In this document: positions 1 to 8,303 of the stretch, piece after piece
Layout of the letters: each line of letters opens with the position of its first letter
Numbering within the stretch: position 1 is the stretch's first letter
Source of the DNA: Aurantiochytrium sp. KH105
Lineage: Eukaryota; Sar; Bigyra; Thraustochytrida; Thraustochytriidae
Reading direction: 5' to 3'
Length of the DNA stretch: 64,000 nt
NCBI GenBank assembly: GCA_003116975.1
Contig: BGKB01000265.1
Coordinates: 1-64,000 of the forward strand
Notes under the pieces: model-generated
Seen by the model: only the letters and a program-made list of their open reading frames with translations
Told to the model about the DNA's origin: nothing
Database searches by the model: none
Position numbers and translations under genes: made by a program

Positions 1-350
1 TTAGAAAACAGTTTCCCTTCCAATGGAAAATGAAGCTAGAAGCAGCGCATCGAGGTTTGCTTGTTGCGTCCTGCGCTCAAAAGGCGGATACCACCTGGAC
101 GGGTGGTACCGCAAGCTGACTTGACGTACGCAAAAGAAGAAAGATGGATGTGAGACGATGGCTTGGTTTAGAAAAATTAAAATTTTAAAAATAAGTAAAG
201 CTCTATCTTTTGAGAAACTTGTAAAGCCAGGAGACTCTACGAGTCACGCGCTTGACGGCGCAGTAAAACGATCAAACGTGGTCATCTTTTCTCACGGGGC
301 TGCAGTCGGCGGCGGAAATGCTAAAGACGCACGAAAAATGAGTAGAAAAC
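1..350. other. Sequence downstream of the first gene, no gene seen
   Basis: These bases lie 3' of the cysteine-rich gene on the minus strand. The short plus-strand open frame that starts here runs on antisense into that gene and has no recognisable features. I see no RNA gene or repeat. Confidence 0.4.
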
Positions 351-2015
351 TTACGCGGTGCTCGGTAACATCCTGCTACACGTGCCTTTTTCAGTCAGCG
401 TGCAACAGTAATCACACGTCAGACTATTTTGATCATCCGCGTCAGGTGTACGACAGCCGCAAAAATAATTGCAAGGGTAATAAAAGATTCTGGAGTAGTC
501 GTCGTCGCACCCCTCCGTGTAATCGATGCCAGGATCTTTGCTGAGCCTCCACCTGACAGGATCTCTCCAATTGTCGCGGCAGCAGAAATCGTAGCGATCT
601 CCATTCCACCCACAAATTGTGTTGTAATTGGCATTGTTGATTCGCATTCGACTGAAGCCAGCAGGGCAATCGGGATCGTGGTGCGTGCATTTTCCGTCGT
701 CGTTCTTGCAGCACATATCGCATGTCAAGCTAGTCTTGTCGCTTGCATCAGGCTGACTGCAGCCGCACGCGGAAGCGCAGCTACCTGCGTAGAACTGGGA
801 GTAGCCAGCAGGACATGCGGCATCGTAGTCGATGAGGGGCGCAAGACTCAGTCGCCATCTCACAGGATCCGTCGGGTCGTCGCGGCAACAGAAATCGTAG
901 CGATCGCCGTTCTTTTTGCAAATCTCGTCGTATTGGTCGTCTTCAAGAAGCAGCCGGCTGAAGCCAGCGGGGCAGTCGGGATCGATGTGAGCGCACGTCC
1001 CCTCATCGTTCTTGCAGCACATATCGCATGTCAAGCTACTCTTGTCGCTTGCATCAGGCTGACTGCAGCCGCACGTGGAAGCGCATCCATCTGTGTAGAA
1101 CTGGGAGTAACCAGCAGGACATGCGGCATCGTAGTCGATGAGGGGAGCAAGACTCAGTCGCCACCTCACAGGATCCGTCGGGTCGTCCCGGCAACAAAAA
1201 TCGTAGAGATCTCCGTTCTTTTTGCAGATCTCGTCGTATTGGTCGCCCTCGATGAGCAACCGGCTGAATCCTGCGGGGCAGTCTCCTGGGTCCGTGTCAG
1301 AGAGGCTCAGCCCGAGGCTTAAGCCTAGAATTAGAACAAGAGCCGCAAGACCGCAGGCGACCTTGATCTGAAACCAAATCTTTGTCTCGCGATTGGTATC
1401 GTCGTCTGTTACACTTGGTGCTTGCGCTTTCGTGCGCATGACGTTTGAACCATTGTAAACTGCTGCAACGGGAGGTCTTTTCGCGCGTCTTATTTCATCC
1501 GGTGCCTCTTCCAGATCATTGTCATCGTCAGAACTTGCAGCATAGACTTCTTGTGCTACGCGTCCAGAGCGATTGTCATCGAGAGCGGTGCTTGTGAAGG
1601 CCACCACGTCATGTAGAGGTACATCAGGGCGTCTCGTCTTTGCTGCAGCATCGATATTTCGGGCGGTGCTTGGGGCGGCCACCACATCATGCAGAGGTAC
1701 ATCAGGGCGTCGCGTCTTCGCTGCAGCATCGATATTTCCGGCAACTTGTCTGCCAGGAAAGCTTGACAGTGCAGAAGCACGACCCATACTTTCTTTCTGA
1801 ATTGTCCGGCAGGCGTCTCTTGCAAGCAAAAGCAGATTCTTGAGCTGCGCGAACGATTCTTTGATCGGGGTCTGGATGCCGCCGACCGGAGGATTTGATC
1901 GAGCTGGTGCGAAAATGACCAAGACCCATTTCACTTTATTGTCTTGGAATAGAAGGTCTACAAGTCGAAACACAGGTCTATCTTGTGCATCACTGCTGGT
2001 TGTGGCTGTGCGCAC
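351..2015 (-). CDS. Single-pass membrane protein with tandem cysteine-rich repeats
   Basis: I do not recognise the family. The predicted protein has a basic/acidic cytoplasmic-type N-terminal half, one hydrophobic segment at about residues 217-238 and a cysteine-rich C-terminal part, as expected for a type II (signal-anchor) surface protein. The C-terminal part has three units of exactly 102 residues starting at about residues 246, 348 and 450. Each unit holds two half-modules that open with CPAG[FY]S and end in a CC pair. Units 1 and 2 are almost identical, the third has diverged. A separate 26-residue tandem duplication (around NIDAAAKTRRPDVPLHDVV) lies at about residues 94-145. The start is unsure: the frame is open and looks coding up to about 2030, but its first in-frame ATG is at 1787, so an upstream spliced exon is possible. 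Function unknown; adhesion or cell-surface binding is only a guess. Confidence 0.6.
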   Translation of the reverse strand: MRTATTSSDAQDRPVFRLVDLLFQDNKVKWVLVIFAPARSNPPVGGIQTPIKESFAQLKNLLLLARDACRTIQKESMGRASALSSFPGRQVAGNIDAAAKTRRPDVPLHDVVAAPSTARNIDAAAKTRRPDVPLHDVVAFTSTALDDNRSGRVAQEVYAASSDDDNDLEEAPDEIRRAKRPPVAAVYNGSNVMRTKAQAPSVTDDDTNRETKIWFQIKVACGLAALVLILGLSLGLSLSDTDPGDCPAGFSRLLIEGDQYDEICKKNGDLYDFCCRDDPTDPVRWRLSLAPLIDYDAACPAGYSQFYTDGCASTCGCSQPDASDKSSLTCDMCCKNDEGTCAHIDPDCPAGFSRLLLEDDQYDEICKKNGDRYDFCCRDDPTDPVRWRLSLAPLIDYDAACPAGYSQFYAGSCASACGCSQPDASDKTSLTCDMCCKNDDGKCTHHDPDCPAGFSRMRINNANYNTICGWNGDRYDFCCRDNWRDPVRWRLSKDPGIDYTEGCDDDYSRIFYYPCNYFCGCRTPDADDQNSLTCDYCCTLTEKGTCSRMLPSTA

Positions 2016-2885
2016 CGCGGCACGCGTCGGGAAGTAGTTGCACCTATTTGATTGCCCCCTTCATTATCCTTCGACTCAAAAGGTCTGCAAGTTTACCCCC
2101 GTGAATTTTTGACCGATATTCCTGCCGCTACAGCTGGCTGTGGCGGGCACCGGGGAAGCGGCACGCGCCGTGGGCGCCCTAGAAAGTGAAAAATAAAGCA
2201 ACTTTACTGGGTCGCTCGTGGCAGCGGCAGCGGCAGCGGCAGCAGCACGCAAACTTTCCTAAACTCCAGCGACATATGTACACGCTAGCAGCAGCTGCAG
2301 CTGCAGCTGCAGCTGCAGCATGCAGCTGCGAAGTCAATCTCGGTGTGTATACTCGATTCGAGCTCCGATACTCGCACGTGACGGCGTTATGGCTCACACT
2401 TGACATCGTGGCACGCGCTGGAGCAGCGCTCGGAAGCACGCGCATCCCCGTGTCTGTCTGACTTCGGAGCCTGAGGTATGACATGACCTGTTCGCACTCC
2501 CTCCCGTTCGCGTACGAACGCGAGTGCACAAAATTTGCCACAGCCCTTGCTGCTACTAGCCCGCCGCTTCTCGAGCCAGCCACACCCCTTCCCGACCCTC
2601 GTCCATCTCGGCGCGCCCTGTGCTGCTCTGCTCCCAGCTGCGCGCTTCCGACCGCCGACGCAGGCGATCAGTGACGACCAGGCGTGTCCCCGCGTCTGGT
2701 AGCCGCAGCCTCCGCACCGGACCCGGCGGCCTCGCCTCTGCTAGACGCCGGTCGCGGCGCGGGGCGGGCGTCTCTCGTGGCGACTCTCCAGCGCGACGAA
2801 TGGTCCGCACGAGCGGCGCGTGCGACGCGCGGCAGGCGCCGAGCGCGCGCGAGAGAGCCCGGGAGCGGCACGCGCGGCGCGCGCG
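2016..2885. promoter_or_regulatory. Intergenic region between divergent genes
   Basis: About 0.87 kb separates the minus-strand cysteine-rich gene from the plus-strand JmjC gene, so both promoters probably lie here. It contains the GCAGCG/CAGCTG tracts listed separately and becomes very GC-rich close to the JmjC start. No defined promoter element could be identified. Confidence 0.35.
2218..2330. repeat. GCAGCG and palindromic CAGCTG microsatellites
   Basis: A run of GGCAGC units at about 2220-2250 is followed at about 2288-2330 by GCAGCT units that are self-complementary. In some frames these tracts encode polyalanine, but I treat those frames as chance because the tract lies between two divergent genes. 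Confidence 0.7.
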
Positions 2886-4394
2886 ATGGCGAGCTTCGCG
2901 TACGAGGGCTTCGTGGTGCCCGTGCGGGGCGCGGGCGCGGCCGTGGGGCGCGTGGACGCCGCGCAGGCGGACGCGCGCGCCTTCTTCGAGGCCCATGTCG
3001 CGGCGCGGCGGCCGGCCGTGGTCCGCGGCGTGCCCGAGGACCTCGCCGCGCTGCGCGCCTGGTCCAACGAGGAGCTCAAGGCGCGCGCAGGCGACGCCCG
3101 CGTCATGGTGGAGACCCGCGGCGGGGTCGCCGGCGCCTCGAGCTTTGGCCAGGGCGTCAAGACCAAGGTTTCCTTTGGGGACTTTCTCGACCGCGTCGAG
3201 GCCGGCGACGAGTCCATGTACTTGACGACGCAGGACCTCGGCACGAATGAGCTGGGCCAGCAGGAGCTCATGGCGTCGCCGCTGCGCGAGCTGCGCAAGA
3301 GCACCTTGGCTGCAGACAAGAAGTTTCCACTTCGCCCTGCGCTCGCGGGCAATCTGGTCACCTCGTCGGTGAACATGTGGATGGGCAACTCCAAAGAGGG
3401 GACGTCGACCGGCTTGCACCACGACTACCATGACAACTTGTACATTTTGTTGCGTGGGCGCAAGACGTTTCGTCTATATAGCCCAGCCGACGCCTCGCTC
3501 ATGTACACGCGAGGAGAAATTGCTCGCGTGCATCCGAACGGGCGCATCAATTACAAGGGTTTTCCAACGCGCGCAGATGGCGCCGACGATGGCGCAGAGC
3601 GCCGTCTCAAGCTTGGGTTGGCCAAGCGCGACGCCGAAGAGGCCCTCGACCAGGCCGAAGCGGCGCTCGAAAGGGGTGAAAAAGGAGCGCAGGCGCGTGT
3701 GGACGCAGCCGAAGCTGCGCTCGATGCCGCATTAGGCGCTTTCCTCACGGCGTCGTCTTCTTCTTCTTCCTCTTCTTCAAAGGATGACAGCGAGGGTCCA
3801 TCTCTCTTCGCCGCGGACCCAAGTACTGCACTGGGCGCGGACGACGACGACGATGACGAAGATGATGACGACGACGACGGGGGAGACTTTGATTGGTCAA
3901 ATCTTCGCGATGACTACCAAGAGAGTGACGACGAAGCTGGGGAAAGTGACGATAGTGGCGACGACGACGACGACGACGACGACAACAACAAGAGAGTCGC
4001 GACGGCAAAAGCCAGTGGTGACAAGGGTCGCGCAGCGAAACGACCAAAGAGAACAGGAGACGAGAAAACAGAGGACGAGAATGACCCAACGCAGACCCCG
4101 CTAAACTTTTCCACTGTAAACGATCCTGACCATCCCGACAAGTCCAAGTTTCCGCTCTTTTCGCGAGCGACTCCTCTCATTGTCAACGTCTCTGCTGGCG
4201 AGATTCTCTATCTTCCCTGCGGCTGGTTTCACGAGGTTACTTCCTCGTCGCCGCCCAAGTCCGAGGTCGGCTTTCCCGGACATTTAGCCCTGAACTACTG
4301 GTTCCACCCGCCGAGCACTTCGGACTTTGAGAACCCGTACAAGAGTGAGCATTGGCGTAACGATTGGAAGGCTCGTCAGCCGTGCCCTCCCTAA
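2886..4394 (+). CDS. JmjC/cupin_8-domain 2-oxoglutarate oxygenase
   Basis: A predicted 502-residue Fe(II)/2-oxoglutarate-dependent oxygenase of the cupin_8/JmjC group (JMJD7-like and plant cupin-JmjC proteins are the nearest I recall). The N-terminal part carries the usual segment in which a partner is bound (AARRPAVVRGVPEDL). The iron-binding HxD lies in GLHHDYHDN near residue 178, followed by the strand NLYILLRGRKTFRLYSP. The second half of the barrel, with GEILYLPCGWFHEV (distal His) and LALNYWFHPP, lies at about residues 430-475. Between them sits an insertion of about 165 residues with a serine run, several aspartate runs and lysine-rich stretches, probably a disordered surface loop. ATG at 2886 is chosen because upstream in-frame starts are non-ATG and in arginine/alanine low-complexity sequence. 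The substrate (protein hydroxylation or demethylation) cannot be told from sequence. Confidence 0.85.
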   Translation: MASFAYEGFVVPVRGAGAAVGRVDAAQADARAFFEAHVAARRPAVVRGVPEDLAALRAWSNEELKARAGDARVMVETRGGVAGASSFGQGVKTKVSFGDFLDRVEAGDESMYLTTQDLGTNELGQQELMASPLRELRKSTLAADKKFPLRPALAGNLVTSSVNMWMGNSKEGTSTGLHHDYHDNLYILLRGRKTFRLYSPADASLMYTRGEIARVHPNGRINYKGFPTRADGADDGAERRLKLGLAKRDAEEALDQAEAALERGEKGAQARVDAAEAALDAALGAFLTASSSSSSSSSKDDSEGPSLFAADPSTALGADDDDDDEDDDDDDGGDFDWSNLRDDYQESDDEAGESDDSGDDDDDDDDNNKRVATAKASGDKGRAAKRPKRTGDEKTEDENDPTQTPLNFSTVNDPDHPDKSKFPLFSRATPLIVNVSAGEILYLPCGWFHEVTSSSPPKSEVGFPGHLALNYWFHPPSTSDFENPYKSEHWRNDWKARQPCPP

Positions 4395-5622
4395 AAATGA
4401 CATGCCTTAATTTCCCACCTGTCTTGCTTGCTGCTGTTTGCGATGCGTCCACCCTCGGCTGGCTTCTGCTTTCAGATTGATTTTCATCAAGTCAATCCTT
4501 GTCGTCGCACTGGTCGCTGCTGGCCGCACCGTTCTCACTGCAGCTTCCAATCACCAGTCCACGCCGTATAGTACTACACCACCATTGCCAGCCAACCAAG
4601 ATCAGCAAGCTGGCCAGCTAAACCGCTCCGCAGGTGCACCTAGCCAGCCCGCCAGCCCGCCAGCCAGCCAGGTGCAAAATTCCTCGACCCAAGACTGTCG
4701 CGCAGGGCTCCTTCCTCTCTCCGCCTTGCATTTTGTCCTGCAAGCCCTCGCATCCATCCACCAGCATGCAACCAACCAACCAACCACCCATTACTCCACT
4801 TCGCTCTCGCGTTCGTCGCCATCGCTGTCGCGCTCGCCCTCCCTGCTCCCGCCCTTCCGCCGCTCCTCGCTCTTTCTTTCTCCGGCTGGCTAGCCGCCCG
4901 CCACGCGTCCGTCGCCTTTGCGCTCCCTCTTAATCCCCCTCTATCCCGAGGAAGCCCCGCCTGCCTCCGACTGCTGATCCTCGCGCGTCGTCGCCTCGCC
5001 GCCGCCGGAGCCTCCGCCGCGTCCGGGCTCTCGCTCGAGCCGAGGCCCGGCTCCGCGCCGCGCGGGCTCGCGGCGGGCGGGGTCTCTCCTGCCGACGGCG
5101 AGGACGGATGAATGAGCGAACGCCACTCCCTCTGCTGCTGCTCGCCGCGCTTGCACGAGCAGAGCAGAGCAGAGCAGCTAGCTCCCGGTCCCCGGCCCCT
5201 GCGGCGCGCCTGCTGCCTGCCTGCCAGCCACGCTGCCGCTGCCGCTGGCTCGCTGTCCGCGCCGTCGAGCCAGCCGGGCGTGCTGGCAGTGGCTGGCTCG
5301 CGTTCGGGCTACGCTCGGAGGCGTTTCTGGTCCTCGCGGCGGCGGCGCTTCGGGGCGGGCGTGGCCGCGGTGTGCGACTATCTTCGCGCCTGCTCGGCCT
5401 CGTCTTCGCTCTTACTGTGACCGCTAGCAGCCAAGGCGCCGCAGCAGAGCCGGAAAGAGACCCGGCTGCGAGCCCGGCCGGCAGCAACGCGAGCGCGAGC
5501 AGAGCAGGGCAGAGCAGGGCAGAGCAGGGCAGAGCAGGGCAGGGCAGGGCAGAGCAGATCCGCAACGAGGACGAGCGCAGGGAGAGCTGCCGAGCACGGC
5601 GAGCAGCAGCACGAGGAGCGCG
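4395..5622. other. Intergenic region with simple repeats
   Basis: About 1.2 kb between two plus-strand genes. It contains CCAGCC-rich sequence at about 4640-4675, AGAGC repeats near 5157-5176 and the 10-bp repeats at 5498-5558. Long open frames exist on both strands but consist of arginine/alanine/proline-rich low-complexity sequence with no domain, so I call no gene. It presumably holds the 3' UTR of the JmjC gene and the promoter and 5' UTR of the next. Confidence 0.4.
5498..5558. repeat. AGAGCAGGGC decanucleotide tandem repeat
   Basis: About six copies of a 10-bp unit (AGAGCAGGGC and variants) lie 65-125 bp upstream of the start codon of the next gene, probably in its 5' UTR or promoter. 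Confidence 0.7.
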
Positions 5623-7845
5623 ATGCCGCGGAGGATGAGGATGAGAGCGCTCATGAGGGTGACGCTGCTCGTGGCGGCGCTGGCGGTCGCGACGACGACG
5701 ACGACGACCACGACGATGGGGCTGGCCGTGGCGGCGGAGGAAGTGCGTGCGACTGCAAGCGCGGTGGACAGCAAGGGCATTCGCGGAAGCAAAAGAGATG
5801 TGCAAGAAGAAGAAGAAGGAGGTCGTGAGCTGAATGGCATGATGGGATGCATGATCTGCTCGACGCCGACGGCGCCGCCCACGGACCCGCCCACCAAACC
5901 GCCCACGGACCCTCCCACGCCGGAAGCGGCCACAGATCCGCCCACGGACCCACCCACGGATCCGCCCACGCAAGAACCCGAGGAGAGCCCAACGCCTCCA
6001 CCCTCGACCACCACGGAGGAAGAGCCAACACCAAAGCCAACCAAGAAGCCAACTGTGGCAGCCGCCTCGCCCGTCGCTTCGCCCACCCGCAAGCCCACGC
6101 GCAAGCCCACGCCTCCTCCTGAGACGTTGAGCCCCACCAAGAAACCCACGAAGCCCCCTACGCCCAAGCCCACGCCCAAGCCCACGCCCAAGCCCACGCC
6201 GAATCCTACCCGTAAAACAACGCCAGCAACCGCTCCCGTCGAGGATCTATGCAACAACGGCGTTTGGGACGAAGACAATAACGAGACTGACGTCGATTGC
6301 GGCGGTGAGATCTGCGGCGTGCGCTGCAATGTCACAGAGCGCTGCGTCGCAGCCTCAGACTGTGAGCTCGGACTCGCGTGTGGATTCGCCTCGGGCCAGG
6401 CGCGAGGCACCTGCCGAAGAGACATTGAGGTTTCACTCGACGCTCCCATTTGCGAACCTGGAAGCTCCTGCAGCGCGAGTGATGACGACTCTAGCAGCTC
6501 CGATCTTTGCGTCCTCACGCAAGAATTCGTCGAAGCGCGCTGTGTCGAAGACCCGACCTCCAAGATTGTCGATGATGACGAGAGCGAGTGCAAGTGGGCC
6601 TGGCGTTCCATTCTGGCCAGCACGCTCCTGGCTCTCTGCCTCGCTTTGAGTGCACTTGCCGGTGAAACGTCTCTCGTCACGCAGTCGCTGGACCTCGGTC
6701 AAGTCATTGCAAGTGGCGCCTTCCTCGTGCTTCCTCTCGCACCCGAGTGCTACCTGTCCTTTGTGACAACCTTGCGCTGGTGCATGCTTGTCCTGCTCCC
6801 GATTCCTCACCCGCTCGAACAAGATGACGCCGAAGATGCTGCCAGTGACAGCGTCATCAATGGCACCCGCCGCAGGCTCGACGTCATCGACAACATTACC
6901 TCTGGCGAGATGGACTGGGAGAACCTTGGACTCTCGAGAATGGCGCGCGAAGTCGGCATCGATCGCCGCTATGTTCTTGGCGGCTTTCTCATCCTCCTCT
7001 TCGCTTTGATGCTCGTCTATTCGATCGTACAGATCATTCGCGCTCGCGGAGCGCACTGGCGAACGTGCATCCGTGAGTCTTTCGTGCGCTTGCCCTTCAT
7101 GCTCTGTTATCCGCTCTTCACCCTCGCGGCATACACCATTTACCTGGTCTTTGTCGTTGATGCGGTGGGCATCATGGCGCAGCGTGCAGGTCTTGCTTTT
7201 CTCGCAGTGCTCGTCTTCTTCCTTAGCGTTGTGTGGTTCTTTGTCTCCCTTCGCCACACACTTCCCTCGATGCCACCTCGGACCTTTCGTTCGCTCCATG
7301 CGGACTGGCGCTTGAAGCACCGTCTCTTTTGGATTGCCCGGCTTCTCAGCACCGCCTTCAAGGGTGTCTTTGTGGGCCTCGTAACGCAGCCAGCTCCGAT
7401 CCAAGCCGTCCTTTTCCTTGTTGTTGGCGTGCTCTACTGGGTCGCGCTCCTCATCTTCATGCCTTACGAGTTCTCCCTGACCAACCGCATCGCGCTCTTT
7501 GCTGCTTTTCTTTACATCCTCAACACGGCCATCCCTGTCATTTTCGCCATGGAGTCTGTCTCCTTTTCGGAGGATGTCATTGATACTCTTGGCGAGGTGC
7601 AGATTTGGCTTAATATTGCTTCGCTGGTGCTCATGCTCGCCATCATCCTCAGCCAGATCATCGGAAAGCGCCGCCTCAAGAAGCGCGGCGAGCTCGTCAA
7701 GGACAGCGACAACCTTTTGGAAAAGTCTACCTACGAGTCCAACCTTCAGCACCACGAGTCCATTGGCGTTTCCGAGACGCCTGCGGGTTCTTCCGGCAAC
7801 GCGAACAGTGCCGACCACGAGGAGACGCAGCTCATGCTCAACTAA
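5623..7845 (+). CDS. PT-repeat multipass membrane protein
   Basis: A 740-residue protein of unknown family with three parts. First, a signal peptide with a hydrophobic core (VTLLVAALAVA) and a threonine run; any of the first four in-frame ATGs could be the start. Second, an extracellular part: proline-threonine repeats at about residues 80-205 (PPTDPPT, then KPTP units), which are likely O-glycosylated stalk, then a cysteine module at about 210-265 with the pattern NNGxWDxxNNETDVDCGG..C, a motif widely seen in secreted and surface proteins of protists and bacteria. Third, from about residue 325, roughly nine or ten hydrophobic segments consistent with a polytopic channel, receptor or transporter, with a short charged tail. 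I cannot assign the membrane domain. The architecture suggests a cell-surface sensor or anchor. Confidence 0.8.
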   Translation: MPRRMRMRALMRVTLLVAALAVATTTTTTTTMGLAVAAEEVRATASAVDSKGIRGSKRDVQEEEEGGRELNGMMGCMICSTPTAPPTDPPTKPPTDPPTPEAATDPPTDPPTDPPTQEPEESPTPPPSTTTEEEPTPKPTKKPTVAAASPVASPTRKPTRKPTPPPETLSPTKKPTKPPTPKPTPKPTPKPTPNPTRKTTPATAPVEDLCNNGVWDEDNNETDVDCGGEICGVRCNVTERCVAASDCELGLACGFASGQARGTCRRDIEVSLDAPICEPGSSCSASDDDSSSSDLCVLTQEFVEARCVEDPTSKIVDDDESECKWAWRSILASTLLALCLALSALAGETSLVTQSLDLGQVIASGAFLVLPLAPECYLSFVTTLRWCMLVLLPIPHPLEQDDAEDAASDSVINGTRRRLDVIDNITSGEMDWENLGLSRMAREVGIDRRYVLGGFLILLFALMLVYSIVQIIRARGAHWRTCIRESFVRLPFMLCYPLFTLAAYTIYLVFVVDAVGIMAQRAGLAFLAVLVFFLSVVWFFVSLRHTLPSMPPRTFRSLHADWRLKHRLFWIARLLSTAFKGVFVGLVTQPAPIQAVLFLVVGVLYWVALLIFMPYEFSLTNRIALFAAFLYILNTAIPVIFAMESVSFSEDVIDTLGEVQIWLNIASLVLMLAIILSQIIGKRRLKKRGELVKDSDNLLEKSTYESNLQHHESIGVSETPAGSSGNANSADHEETQLMLN

Positions 7846-8303
7846 AAAAAGATGAACGGAAAAAGACCCTTGGCAAGCCCAATACTCACTGAACAACAAA
7901 CAAACAAACAAACAGACAGACAACACTCATTTTCATTTCATTCTTTCAACACAATACTCTAGGCCTTCTACCGGTGCTGATCCCACCTTCGTAGTCCAGG
8001 GCATACCGCAAGGCATGCAACTCCACGCAACTCGACTCCCGCCCGTTCATGCGTCCGCGAGGCAAGCCCTCTTCGTGCCGGATGGCATTCTCGTGCAAAG
8101 TATGATCTGACCGTCTTCGCTCCTTTCTCTCTGCAGCTGGTGTGGTGTGCCTTGGCTGGCTGCGGTTCACGGCTGGCCGTCTGCACATTTTGTGACGTTC
8201 GAGCCCCGCCTTGCCTCGCCTCGCCTGCAGTATCAGCGGGTATCATAGCTAGCTTGTGCAGCCGCAGCTGCAGCGGGCAAACCGCAACAGGCGACGCAGA
8301 GGC
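7846..8303. other. Intergenic region between two plus-strand genes
   Basis: Includes the likely 3' UTR of the PT-repeat gene, with a CAAA/CAGA microsatellite at about 7897-7923, and the promoter of the phosphatase gene. No further gene is supported. Confidence 0.4.

Noticed and set aside
4438-4893. Serine/proline-rich open frame between the JmjC and PT-repeat genes
   Set aside because: Translation of CCAGCC and similar repeats, no domain, and overlapping frames of equal length in other phases.
6433-7926. Antisense frame of 497 codons opposite the PT-repeat gene
   Set aside because: Charged low-complexity translation with no domain, opposite a convincing membrane-protein frame.
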